A DNA stretch of 64,000 bases, taken from NCBI GenBank assembly GCA_964518335.1, contig CAZFDT010000018.1, forward strand, positions 11,454 through 75,453, written 5' to 3'. Both the position numbers and the translations under genes were made by a program. Of the stretch, positions 25,001 through 33,710 are shown in pieces. The notes under the pieces were generated by a model. The model did not search any database. It saw only the letters and a program-made list of their open reading frames with translations, and was not told the origin of the DNA. The stretch is from CAZFDT01 sp964518335 (GTDB lineage Bacteria; Planctomycetota; Phycisphaerae; Phycisphaerales; Phycisphaeraceae). Numbering within the stretch: position 1 is the first letter of the stretch; every line of letters begins with the position of its first letter.

Positions 25001-25674
25001 TCGTCACGAACCTTCGTAAGTTCCGGGCTATTGGGTGCGTCACGCTCGCGTCACCCGCGGGGCGGAGGCCGCATCCGTCGCGGCCAGTCGATGGCGGTCG
25101 CCTTGCTCGGCCGCCCTTCTTGGCGTCCATCTGCTGACCCGCGAGCGTCGTCGTAGAGGTGCAGTTCGGTAGCATTGGCTCCGGACATCACCCCCGACGA
25201 TGACGTAGCCGTATTCGAGGGCATAGTGACAGCCCGCCGCCGCGGTTCTGCGTCGGGCAGGGGCGTGGTAAGTAGAGATGGGGTCTGCTTGAAGACAATC
25301 ATCGGACGCTCCGCACGTCTGTTCGGACTCAAGTCCATGACGTGAAAGAAGTTGGTAGCGCCGGGCGGCGATGACGATGTCGATCCGCGCCGGCGAACTG
25401 TGCCGGGAGGTAGAGCGTGCAGGTTGTAGGGGGGCTTACCGAGGATCACTCGGCCGGGGATGCCGAGTTCGGCCCAGCACTGCATGTGCAGTGGCTCGGA
25501 GCCAGATCCATGGTGGAGCAGGTAGAGGCAGCGATAGAACGTCGCTGCGGCTGAAGGGAGGTGGCGGACTCAGCTAGTCCGTAAGTAGCATTTGACACGA
25601 TAGTTACGACAAATGCGGCGTCAATGTGTCGATATCTTCTCCTTAAGTGGATAGCTTGCGCACGCCGCGGCCTG
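25001..25674. other. No convincing gene
   Basis: This stretch between the hypothetical gene and the RNA polymerase gene has only frames of unnatural composition. The longest, 25051-25485 minus, is Pro/Arg/Ser-rich without family features. It may contain decayed sequence and the promoter of the genes to its left. Confidence 0.4.
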
Positions 25675-28488
25675 TTACGAGAAAAGGTACTTCGCCAGTT
25701 GGACCTGTTTGATGTCAAACTCGCCGAGTGGCGGCGGGTCTGGAACCTCGATGCCATCCTGACCTGCGGCAACCTTGATGCTTGCGAGCAGATCATTCTT
25801 GTGGACTTCCACGAAGGCCGACCGAAGGCAATCACGGAGCGTGGGGATCACTCCGGCATGGGTGCCGTAGCTGTCGTGATTGGTGTAGAAGCTCGTGATG
25901 CTGTTGACACCAGCCTGATTGATCGTCTGGATCAGATGGGCGGCGTCGAGGCTATGCACGACATTGGCTGTGACGGCATTCTGCTGGCGCCTTGGACTCA
26001 GAAGAAGCTCCGACTTGTCGGGCAAGCCCTGAAGCCGATCAATCTCGTTACTGCGCTTACCCAACTTCTTGGCCAGGATGTCAAGCTGCTCTTGAATGCT
26101 CATGGCGTGCTGGTGCGTGAACGACCACTTTTGGGAGTCCTTGAGCAAACGAATCCGCCTCTTCTTCACGGCCACACGGCCCTGCTGCAGCCGCAGGTCA
26201 CCGGAAGGCGACCACTGAAGCGGCATATTTCTATTGGTATAGGCGTCAACCACCGCCTTGAGCCACTGCATCGCGTCCATGACCACGCCGTGATTGGATT
26301 TCATGTACTCGTCGATAAGGTCGCAGATCCTGCCGGCATCGCGCTCATCGCTTTCACGCTGTTCCTTTGTCAGCGTCCCCGGATCAGAACCCTGTTGGTC
26401 GGCGCCGCGTGGCGCCTTGCCGAGCTTGTCAGCAATCTGGCGTCGCCGCGTCCGCTTGGACGCGGAATAGGGAAGCGTCATGATTGCCTGCTTCACAACG
26501 TCACGAGAAACTCTGCTGGCCAAGTTGGGATTCTGAACGCCTGGCCGAGCCTTGATCCAATCAGCCACCTCTGTGTACAGATCCCGCGGAAGGTCGTCAG
26601 AAGTCGTTGGGGTCAGATTCACCAGTTGAGCAAGATCCGTGGCTCGGCAGACCGCCGCGAGGTGCTGGAACCCGTTACACGTGCCATCAACGGTGACGGG
26701 AAGACGGGACTCAAAATTCTCTCGATCGTTGGATTCCACCATCGCCGTCCACTCCATACAGGCGGCAACGAAACACCACGGCTTATCCAGGGGAAAAGGC
26801 CATAGCTCACTTCTGACATGCGGTTCCCTGGCGAATTCGATGATCTGGTCGCTATTGTCGTGGGTCCATCTTTCCCGAGCGTTCAGACTTTCCAGGCGAT
26901 TCGACTGCTGGCCAAGGTTTGCCACGTGGATGGCCAGCCAGCGAACACCCTGCGGGCCCAAAACCTTGGGTTCGTGGAATCGCAACAGCGCCCTCATTGG
27001 GTCGCAGCCCTGAGGATAAAGGTCGGCGCTCAGGGGATAGAACCTCCCGCGATAGTCCACGCGGTGCGGCATCCAGATCGGCCGCGCGCGGGCAGGTTGG
27101 CCGACCAGGTAGGAGTTCGCCGCATCCCTGATCCGCCTGAGTTTGGCGTGTTCGAGGTATTTGCGCCGCTCAGTTCGTTGCTCGAATGTAAGCCGCGGGC
27201 GCCTCAATTCCTTCGGCATGACCTCCGCGTATTTGCGCTCGGGTACGGACCACGCCTCACTACCGGCATCATTGAGGAAGGTCTCCAACACCCTCAGAAC
27301 ATCCGCATTGACTTCCCACGCGGTATTCTGCACCAGGTTCAGCGCCTTCAGGCAGCCGTCACCCATCGGCCGTTCCAGTTCCCACGAGTGACGCGAGTGG
27401 CGGGCGCCACTGATGAGGTGAACCCGATTCCGCAGGTAGCCACCGCGATACTTCCTGTTCATCCGTGTCCAGGGCTGGGGCCGACACACCATTGCCCAAT
27501 TATCTGCCGCGAAGCACTCAGGGTGACTGAGGTCGCGCAACAGTTCGTCATCGATGCCTGCGGCGAGGCTTACCATCGCTCGCCCGCGAGATTTCTTCGA
27601 TTCCGGAGCATCAAGATTCAGCTCGAACATGCCTGAACGGCCATCCACCATCGCTCGCACCAGAGCCGAGCCCAGTTTGGCGAGGCGGTCCTGGTGCTCA
27701 TGTGGCGCCTCCGATTCTGCTGCCGATTTCGGATCAGCAACCAAACGCTGCAATGCTCGCGCAACCTCCTTCAATCGCTTCTCTCGTGCGTCCCGCTCGC
27801 GCTGGCGCCCCCTACACGCCGGGACATTCGAAGCGAGATCCGCTATTCTTGATGGATCGTGCCAAAACTTGCTCGGTAGACGGCCCTGTTTTCTGCAGAC
27901 TGTGCCAAATGATTTGCCGACAGCATTTGCCAGTGTGGTCATGGCGACACTTGTCCCCGCTTCCTGCACCAAGCGAGACTCTTCTTCGTCCTCCTGCTGC
28001 GTGCGGGTGGTCGTACGCCCACGTTCCCGCAGGAAACTGCGAGCCGTGATGAATGACAGCTCGTCAGGATTCAGCGCCAGAATGTATATCCAGTGATCAG
28101 ACTGGAGGTTCTTCAGTTTCTTCTTCTGCCCACCGCACGAAAGCAGGCGATTGACCACCTCGGGAGTCTCTTGCCTCAGAAGAAGGCCGCCCAGAGCGCT
28201 GCTGTCGATGCCATTCGCGGCGCCCTCGCCAAATACCTGCTCCGTCGCCACCTTCTGAAGCGCCTTCACCTCCTTAGTCATGTCCTCTATGATGCCATCA
28301 ACAACCCTTGCTGCCGGTCCGCCATTGGCGCCCTGCTTCCGCAGTGCTTCCTGCCTGGCTTTGTACTTTTCAAGTCCAGCGACGCGGGCATCGTCTTCCC
28401 GCTGCTGTTGCTCTTTGCGTCGGTCTGGGCTTTCGCCGTCGATCGCCGCTGCAGCCTGGCTGTCATCCAGTACAGACATCGACAGCAT
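25675..28488 (-). CDS. T7-type single-subunit DNA-directed RNA polymerase
   Basis: This 937-residue protein carries the conserved blocks of phage-type RNA polymerases in order. There is a fingers/palm entry block, RVDYRGRFYPLSADLYPQG, matching the DxRGR...PQG pattern. Motif A is VTVDGTCNGFQHLAAV with the metal-binding Asp near residue 600. Motif B is RDVVKQAIMTLPYS near residue 660, with the Arg, Lys and Tyr that bind NTP. Motif C is YTNHDSYGTH near residue 870, with the second catalytic Asp. It ends LAKYLFS, echoing the short hydrophobic tail of T7 polymerase. All catalytic residues are present and the frame is uninterrupted, so it is probably active. The length is similar to phage enzymes (about 880). 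No phage structural genes are visible in the window. Its promoter and targets are unknown. Confidence 0.92.
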   Translation of the reverse strand: MLSMSVLDDSQAAAAIDGESPDRRKEQQQREDDARVAGLEKYKARQEALRKQGANGGPAARVVDGIIEDMTKEVKALQKVATEQVFGEGAANGIDSSALGGLLLRQETPEVVNRLLSCGGQKKKLKNLQSDHWIYILALNPDELSFITARSFLRERGRTTTRTQQEDEEESRLVQEAGTSVAMTTLANAVGKSFGTVCRKQGRLPSKFWHDPSRIADLASNVPACRGRQRERDAREKRLKEVARALQRLVADPKSAAESEAPHEHQDRLAKLGSALVRAMVDGRSGMFELNLDAPESKKSRGRAMVSLAAGIDDELLRDLSHPECFAADNWAMVCRPQPWTRMNRKYRGGYLRNRVHLISGARHSRHSWELERPMGDGCLKALNLVQNTAWEVNADVLRVLETFLNDAGSEAWSVPERKYAEVMPKELRRPRLTFEQRTERRKYLEHAKLRRIRDAANSYLVGQPARARPIWMPHRVDYRGRFYPLSADLYPQGCDPMRALLRFHEPKVLGPQGVRWLAIHVANLGQQSNRLESLNARERWTHDNSDQIIEFAREPHVRSELWPFPLDKPWCFVAACMEWTAMVESNDRENFESRLPVTVDGTCNGFQHLAAVCRATDLAQLVNLTPTTSDDLPRDLYTEVADWIKARPGVQNPNLASRVSRDVVKQAIMTLPYSASKRTRRRQIADKLGKAPRGADQQGSDPGTLTKEQRESDERDAGRICDLIDEYMKSNHGVVMDAMQWLKAVVDAYTNRNMPLQWSPSGDLRLQQGRVAVKKRRIRLLKDSQKWSFTHQHAMSIQEQLDILAKKLGKRSNEIDRLQGLPDKSELLLSPRRQQNAVTANVVHSLDAAHLIQTINQAGVNSITSFYTNHDSYGTHAGVIPTLRDCLRSAFVEVHKNDLLASIKVAAGQDGIEVPDPPPLGEFDIKQVQLAKYLFS

Positions 28489-28675
28489 TATCTTGCAGGG
28501 GAGCGATGCCGTCCACTTGCTCGACGCTACCGCCGTGGTGTCGCGTCCCCGATAGGATCCGGTCGATCCAATTCCTTCTCGTCAGCGAGAGCCACCCGGT
28601 TGCCTCCTGGCGCCTCTTTGGCATACGCCGACCTGCGTCAGTGTAGGGCCCCATCCGGAAGGCGTCAGCCTGCGG

Positions 28676-28924
28676 CTATGGGTGGGTCAGGCCGTAGAGC
28701 TGATCGAGGTGATCGATGATCTGGTCCAGCATCGCCGTGTTCATCAGCCGCAGATCGTTGCTGGTGTAGTACGCCGCCGTCGAACTGTCCTTGTGCGCCA
28801 GGAACACCTGCTTCATCGACTGGTCCAGCCCCCGGCCCATCAGGTACTGCTCCACCGCCTGCGTGCTGGTATCCCGCAACTGCTCGAACGTGGCGAAGCG
28901 GAGCATGCCCCGCTTGTCAGTCAC
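28676..28924 (-). pseudogene. C-terminal fragment of a tyrosine recombinase
   Basis: The 82-codon frame has QLRDTSTQAVEQYLMG, resembling the box with the second catalytic Arg, and LAHKDSSTAAYYTSNDLR, which resembles the His and nucleophilic Tyr region of tyrosine integrases. The N-terminal and core-binding parts are missing upstream, so it is a remnant. The initiator would be GTG at 28924, but the same frame stays open for some distance upstream. It lies just outside the polymerase gene, at the right part of the element. Confidence 0.55.
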
Positions 28925-29341
28925 GCTGCTGGCGAAGGAAATCCCAATCCGCCGGGTCAGCTTTGTGAAGGAACGGGGTATCCACTTTGCTCTCGTAAGC
29001 GTGCTCTACGTTCACAAACGAGCCGACCACGCATCCGGCCGGTGGGCGTGATTACCCGCCGCCTGAAGATCGCGCTCTATGACTCGGACGACCCGGCCCA
29101 TGTGGCCTTGCCCGGCGTCCATCGAGTTGCATCGCTGCTGAAGCGATGCGTACCGAGCAAGCATGTATGATTAGGATTGGCGAGAGGGCACTGTCAATCT
29201 GCGTACACAGATTTGCCCCCAGTACTGCGCATAAATGGGCGGGCGAATGCGCAGAAATACCTACCTGCAGCACTATGTTGTAAATCAGATCGCAATCACA
29301 AGTCAATAAATTGCAAATACTTGCGAACTGCCTGGGGGGTT
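28925..29341. other. No recognisable intact gene
   Basis: Frames here are short and without family features. The minus strand near 28925-29040 carries a frame ending DWDFLRQQRD that may be the tail of a lost gene. The segment just before the tRNA-like sequence is AT-rich (about 29260-29330). Confidence 0.35.
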
Positions 29342-29366
29342 GCCGGTTCGATCCCGGTCGGCTCCA
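29342..29366 (+). other. tRNA 3'-end fragment, candidate attachment site
   Basis: GCCGG-TTCGATC-CCGGT forms a T-arm (29342-29358 region) followed by CGGCTCC and A, the 3' strand of an acceptor stem. The rest of the tRNA is absent: the preceding bases do not fold as D and anticodon arms. Integrases commonly target tRNA 3' ends and leave such a duplicate at the far end of the element. The other copy is not in the window. Confidence 0.6.
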
Positions 29367-29419
29367 TTGCAGTAAACACATTGCCTAATGCAATTTAGCG
29401 TACCAGCCTGTGTCGGGCA

Positions 29420-29486
29420 GCGAGGCCAGAGGCGATGAGCCAGAACGGTAGTCTACCGTTTTGGCTCCAAGCCCCTGGAGCCTCGC
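29420..29486. repeat. 67-bp imperfect palindrome next to the integrase remnant
   Basis: The inner stem GAGCCAGAACGGTA / TACCGTTTTGGCTC (29437-29450, 29454-29467) has one G-T pair and a 3-base loop. The outer arms GCGAGGC and GCCTCGC (29420-29426, 29480-29486) also pair. It abuts the GTG start of the integrase remnant. It may be a recombination site, a terminator or a folded RNA. Confidence 0.6.
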
Positions 29487-29880
29487 GTGTCTCGACGCAC
29501 CCGATCTCTCCCTTCGTACCGCCTGCATCGTCCATTCGGCTAAGCCGTGGTGACTCTGGCTGGCAAGGATCTTAATCTCGGGCAACACAGCACCACCGAG
29601 GGTCACCATCGCCATCCGCAGGTCATGGTCGTGTGGTTGGCCAATCACCAGCAGCCGCCGGCGTCCAGTCGCACGGGCGCCTTGGCTGACCTCAACGCCG
29701 TGGATGTGAACGGCCTGTTCGCGGCGTACTGGCGATTCTGCCAGAGCTACTACGTGAAGGACGGCCGGATCACGGGCGAGTGCTCGAACATCAAGGATGC
29801 CGCGAGGCCCTTGGTCAATGCCTTCGGCACGGTGCTGATCCGAGATGTCAGGCCCTCGACTCTAAAAGCTTCCCGACGAT
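29487..29880 (+). pseudogene. Tyrosine integrase remnant, N-terminal part with an in-frame stop
   Basis: From GTG at 29487 the frame reads SRRTRSLPSYRLHRPFG, then TAA at 29541-29543, and continues in the same frame AVVTLAGKDLNLGQHSTT. It goes on with VMVVWLANHQQPP and the core-binding-type segment FAAYWRFCQSYYVKDGRITG, IKDAARPLVNAFG. This is the N terminus of the integrase type common in planctomycete genomes, where a Gln codon usually stands at the stop position. After about 29880 the homology is lost, so the catalytic domain is gone. It is a dead gene. Confidence 0.75.
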
Positions 29881-29934
29881 GGACAGTGTTCGCAGCGTCG
29901 TGCCGTGCGTCAGATTTTTTGTACAGGGCGTCTG

Positions 29935-29963
29935 GTGACAAAAGCGGGTACTTCATGTATCAT
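29935..29963 (+). promoter_or_regulatory. Sigma-70-type promoter before the 78-codon gene
   Basis: GTGACA (29935-29940) and TATCAT (29958-29963) are separated by 17 bp, each one base from consensus. It lies 50 bp before the ATG at 30013 and points rightwards, possibly serving the following operon too. Confidence 0.6.
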
Positions 29964-30012
29964 AAGAGTTCTGTGTCCTTTATATTCGTCTCTTCTCTTG
30001 CAGGGGCACGCC

Positions 30013-30249
30013 ATGGCGCAACTGACGATTCGGTGCGAGGTGGACGGCCACGAGGTGGCTCGGTACGAGTTCGACTGTATCAGCGTGCAGTTCGACGCTC
30101 CGCCGGGCAAAGGGCAGCGGGCGGTGCTCGAGTTCGTGCCCAATGGCGAAATGCTGCACCGCATGGTCATCAGTCCAGTCGGGCATGGCGAATCACACGC
30201 GATGGCACATGCGGCGACGTGCAACAGCCTCTGGGAGCCGCCATCCTGA
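30013..30249 (+). CDS. Small hypothetical protein (78 aa)
   Basis: The ATG at 30013 follows a GCAGGGG stretch and a good promoter. The translation MAQLTIRCEVDGHEVARYEF goes on VQFDAPPGKGQRAVLEFVP, a likely all-beta fold. I do not recognise a family. It ends 69 bp before the first oxidoreductase gene of the catabolic operon. It may be native chromosome just outside the mobile element. Confidence 0.5.
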   Translation: MAQLTIRCEVDGHEVARYEFDCISVQFDAPPGKGQRAVLEFVPNGEMLHRMVISPVGHGESHAMAHAATCNSLWEPPS

Positions 30250-30318
30250 CCCTGCCAGGTGCGCCAGGTCGCTGCGTTGGCGGCGAATGGAACCCAGGCG
30301 TTGCGGAGCGTCGCCCGA

Positions 30319-31515
30319 ATGTCGCGAACAATGCCCCGTCCAATTAAGGTCGGCCTCGTCGGTGCCGGAATGGCGGCGCGGTTTCACTCGGCCTGCCTCC
30401 AGCGCGTCTACGGCGTGGATGCTGAGTTGGCGGGGGTGACGTCGCTGCGAGCCCACAGCCGTGAGGCGTTCGCACGGGAGCACGGGATTCCTGCGTTTGC
30501 CGATATTGACTCGATGCTCGATGCGGTGGACGTGTTGGACGTCTGCTCACCGCCCTACGCGCACGAGCCGGGGATCCTGGCCGCGGCTGCGGCGGGCAAG
30601 GCGGTCATTTGCGAGAAGCCGCTGACGGGGTACTTCGGCCCACCGGATGCGGATGAGTCTTATCGCGGGGACCGAGACGATAAGCGACGCGGGCTGGAGG
30701 CGGTGATCGCGAGCCTGCAGCGAATTGCTCAGGCCGTCCGCGGCGCGGGCACACCGTTCGGCTACGCCGAGAATTTCGTGTACGCACCGAGCGTGCAGAA
30801 GGAACGCGAGATCCTGGTCACAAGCGGCGCTCAGATCCTGCGAATGATCGGCGAGGAGTCGCACAACGGCTCGGCGTCGCCGGTGTACGGCAACTGGCGG
30901 TATGCCGGCGGCGGGTCGCTGATCGGCAAGGGCTGCCACCCCCTGACAGCGATGCTCTACCTCAAGAAGCACGAAGGCCTGGCGCGACGCGGGGCGCCCA
31001 TCCGTGTCCGAAGCGTCAGCGCCCACACGCACCAGCTCACCCGTTTGCCCGCCTACGACGATCGCGGACTGATCCGCACCGACTATCACGACGTTGAGGA
31101 CTACGGTTTCATGCACGTCGAGTTTGACGATGGCACGATTGCCGACGTACTGGCAGCCGAGATGACGCTGGGTGGGATCTACGACTACGTCGAGGTCTTT
31201 GCCAACAACCATCGCACCCGCTGCCACATCAGCCCGACGCACCTGGTGGATACCTACAACCCGCGTGGCGAGCAGTTCCGCGACATATACCTGATCGAGA
31301 AGTGCAGCACGAAAGAGGGCTGGTCCACAGCAGCGCCTGACGAGAACTTCACCATGGGCTACCAGGCCGAGATGCAGGATTTTCTGACGTGCATCGCCCA
31401 GGGCCGGTCGCCCGAGTCGGACCTGGACTTGGCGCTGGACACCACTGCCACCATTTACGCTGCGTATCTGTCGGACCAGCAGCAGGGCGTCCGCGTCGAG
31501 GTGCCGCAGCTTTAG
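30319..31515 (+). CDS. Gfo/Idh/MocA-family oxidoreductase 1
   Basis: Starting at ATG 30319 (alternative 30331), the product has 398 residues. The N-terminal Rossmann fold has IKVGLVGAGMAARFHSACL (GxGxxA NAD(P) motif) and the family EKP motif in VICEKPLTGYFG. The C-terminal domain forms the substrate site: GNWRYAGGGSLIGKGCHPL and FDDGTIADVLAAEMTLGGI. Members oxidise hydroxyl groups of sugars, inositols and related compounds. It is the first of seven co-directional genes. It carries an insertion after the EKP motif (ESYRGDRDDKRRG), longer than in most relatives. Substrate unknown. Confidence 0.85.
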   Translation: MSRTMPRPIKVGLVGAGMAARFHSACLQRVYGVDAELAGVTSLRAHSREAFAREHGIPAFADIDSMLDAVDVLDVCSPPYAHEPGILAAAAAGKAVICEKPLTGYFGPPDADESYRGDRDDKRRGLEAVIASLQRIAQAVRGAGTPFGYAENFVYAPSVQKEREILVTSGAQILRMIGEESHNGSASPVYGNWRYAGGGSLIGKGCHPLTAMLYLKKHEGLARRGAPIRVRSVSAHTHQLTRLPAYDDRGLIRTDYHDVEDYGFMHVEFDDGTIADVLAAEMTLGGIYDYVEVFANNHRTRCHISPTHLVDTYNPRGEQFRDIYLIEKCSTKEGWSTAAPDENFTMGYQAEMQDFLTCIAQGRSPESDLDLALDTTATIYAAYLSDQQQGVRVEVPQL

Positions 31516-31527
31516 CCGAGAAAGCCG

Positions 31528-32697
31528 ATGAGTCAACATCGCACACCATTGAGAGTCGGCATCGTGGGCCTGGGGCATATGCACCCGCGGTCGTACATGC
31601 TGCATTTCAAGGAAGTCGCCGACGCTCATGTCACGTGCGTGTACGAGCCCGATGCATCGTTGCGCGAGCCGTTCTGCAGCGAGTTCGGCGTGGCCGGGTA
31701 CGATCGCCTGGACCAGATGCTGGCCGCCGAGTCGTTGGATATTGCGGCGATCTTCCTGCCCCATGCCGACTGCCCCGACGCGGCGGCGGCCTGCGCCGCA
31801 GCGGACGTTCACCTGATGGTCGAAAAGCCCATGGCTGCCAGTGCCCGAGGTGCCGCGCGGATTGTGCAGGCAGCGACCGAACACGGCGTGCTGCTCACGA
31901 CCGGTTACGTCTGGCGGCTCAACCCCGTCGCCCGGGAGATTCGCAAGCTGGTGCGCGACGGGGCCATTGGCCAGATCGTTGGCGGCGAGGGGCGCTGCGC
32001 CGCAGGTCGGCTGCACCGCTATATTGAGGGCCACGCGCCCTGGATCCTCCAGAAAGCGCGCAGCGGTGGCGGGCCGATGTACAACCTGGGCGTCCACTGG
32101 ATCGACCTGTTCCGATGGATCCTCGATGACCAGGTGCAAGAGGTTTCGGGCCGCAACGTCAAGATCAACACCAGCTACGACGTCGAGGACAACTCGTTCG
32201 CCCACCTTCGCTTCTCCAGCGGCGCGATCGTGGCGATGGATATCAGCTACACGGTGCCCGACGCGTTCCCTCACGGACGCGACCTTTACCTGAGCATCCG
32301 GGGTACGCGCGGCGTCATATCGTGGGCGCCCGCCTACGAGGGCCAGCACGACCAGTTGTTCATCTGCTCGGACCACGCCAGCTTCCGCGGCTCGCCACGG
32401 GTGCATCGCAAGTACGAGGTGCAGGTCACCCCAGGCTACGCCGGCTACATGGGCCTGGCCTACGTCAAGGGCTTCGTCGATGCGGTGCGGCACCGATCGA
32501 ATCCAGTGATTAGCGGTGAAGACGGCGTGGCGGCGCTGGACGTGGTCGAGGCGATCTATCGCGCCGACGCTGCGAGCCGATGGGTGCCGGTGACCACCAC
32601 GCTTTGTTCGGTTGCAGATCAACCCCGACCCAGACGCCGCAAATCGGCGCGACATTCGCCCGTTGCGTCCGTCGCCCGGCGCCAATCCAAAGGATGA
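31528..32697 (+). CDS. Gfo/Idh/MocA-family oxidoreductase 2
   Basis: This 389-residue protein has the Rossmann motif VGIVGLGHMHPRSYML and MVEKPMAAS as the EKP motif. The substrate domain includes GGGPMYNLGVHWIDLFRWIL with the conserved Asp-His-type residues, then AIVAMDISYTVPDAFPHG. It is a diverged paralogue of its upstream neighbour and follows it by 12 bp. It is probably another dehydrogenase step on the same class of polyol or sugar. The last 30 residues are Arg-rich and loosely conserved in appearance. Confidence 0.85.
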   Translation: MSQHRTPLRVGIVGLGHMHPRSYMLHFKEVADAHVTCVYEPDASLREPFCSEFGVAGYDRLDQMLAAESLDIAAIFLPHADCPDAAAACAAADVHLMVEKPMAASARGAARIVQAATEHGVLLTTGYVWRLNPVAREIRKLVRDGAIGQIVGGEGRCAAGRLHRYIEGHAPWILQKARSGGGPMYNLGVHWIDLFRWILDDQVQEVSGRNVKINTSYDVEDNSFAHLRFSSGAIVAMDISYTVPDAFPHGRDLYLSIRGTRGVISWAPAYEGQHDQLFICSDHASFRGSPRVHRKYEVQVTPGYAGYMGLAYVKGFVDAVRHRSNPVISGEDGVAALDVVEAIYRADAASRWVPVTTTLCSVADQPRPRRRKSARHSPVASVARRQSKG

Positions 32698-32702
32698 AGA
32701 CC

Positions 32703-33710
32703 ATGTCCCCACGCGTGAACGTCGTCGTCACCGATTACATCGAGGACGATCTGGACTGGGAGCAGCAGCAGATGGCGGCGGCGGGGATCGACTTTGTCGC
32801 GCATCAGCTCAAGTTCCGCCCCCCAGCCGAGGTCGTCGAGAAACTCAAGGACGCCGACGTGGTCGTCGTCAACATGGTGAAGATGGACGCCGACGTGATC
32901 GCGCAGTTGCCGAAGCTGCGGCTGCTGATTCGCCATGGGATCGGGTACGACAATGTGGACGTACCGGCCTGCACGAAGGCGGGCGTCGTCTTTGCCTACC
33001 AGCCGGCCTACTGCATGGAGGACGTGGCCGAGCACGCCATCGCGCTGATCTTCGCCTGCGCCCGCAAGGTGCCCCAGAGCCGCAGGACGCTCGAAGCCTC
33101 CAGCGCCGCCGGACAGTGGGATTTCTCGAAGATCTTTCCCATCTACCGCATGGCGGAGAAGACGCTGGGCATCGTCGGGCTCGGCCGCATCGGCAGCCGC
33201 GTTTATCGCAAGCTCGCCAGCTTCGGCATGAAGTTCCTGGTGTGTGACCCCTACCTGTCGAACAAGCGCAAGCGTGACTACGCGGAACTGCAGTTCGTCG
33301 ACCACGAGACGTTGTTCCGCAACAGCGACTTCGTCACGCTGCACACGCCGTTGAACGACGAGACGCGACACCTGATCAACGCGACGACGCTGAGCTGGAT
33401 GAAGCGGACGGCGTACCTGGTGAACACCTCGCGTGGGCCGATCGTGGATGCCGACGCGCTGGCCGAGGCGTTGCGGCGCAATCAGATAGGGGGCGCCGCG
33501 ATCGACGTTTACGACGTCGAGCCGCCCCCGCCGTCGCACCCGTTGTTTGGCTTGGATAACTGCATCCTCACACCGCATCTGGGGTGGGCGTCGGTCGAGT
33601 CGGGCCTGGCGATCCGCCAGAGCATCGTGGACGACATCCTCGCGTACAAGGCCGGCAGACCGCCCCGCGATGTGGTCAACAAGGAAACGCTCAAGGGGGC
33701 CTGGTCATGA
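32703..33710 (+). CDS. D-isomer-specific 2-hydroxyacid dehydrogenase
   Basis: ATG at 32703 with AAAGGA 9 bases upstream gives 335 residues (MSPRVNVVVTDYIEDDLDWE). The NAD-binding motif is TLGIVGLGRIGSRVYRKLA. The catalytic Arg lies in LVNTSRGPIVDADALAEAL, the Glu in DVYDVEPP and the His in LTPHLGWAS. It interconverts a 2-oxoacid and a D-2-hydroxyacid with NAD(H). The gene begins 6 bp after the previous stop and ends overlapping the next start in ATGA. This suggests the pathway creates or uses a hydroxyacid. Confidence 0.88.
   Translation: MSPRVNVVVTDYIEDDLDWEQQQMAAAGIDFVAHQLKFRPPAEVVEKLKDADVVVVNMVKMDADVIAQLPKLRLLIRHGIGYDNVDVPACTKAGVVFAYQPAYCMEDVAEHAIALIFACARKVPQSRRTLEASSAAGQWDFSKIFPIYRMAEKTLGIVGLGRIGSRVYRKLASFGMKFLVCDPYLSNKRKRDYAELQFVDHETLFRNSDFVTLHTPLNDETRHLINATTLSWMKRTAYLVNTSRGPIVDADALAEALRRNQIGGAAIDVYDVEPPPPSHPLFGLDNCILTPHLGWASVESGLAIRQSIVDDILAYKAGRPPRDVVNKETLKGAWS

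Noticed and set aside
25051..25485. 144-codon minus-strand frame before the RNA polymerase gene end
   Set aside because: Pro/Arg/Ser-rich without domain features; more likely a GC-driven open frame.
29052..29381. 109-codon minus-strand frame containing SRPGSNRQPP
   Set aside because: This string is the well-known artefact of translating the 3' end of a tRNA gene on the opposite strand.
30547..32712. 721-codon minus-strand frame opposite the first two oxidoreductase genes
   Set aside because: It is a shadow of strongly GC3-biased genes on the plus strand. The same applies to 40880-43636 opposite gyrA and 61840-63843 opposite cimA.
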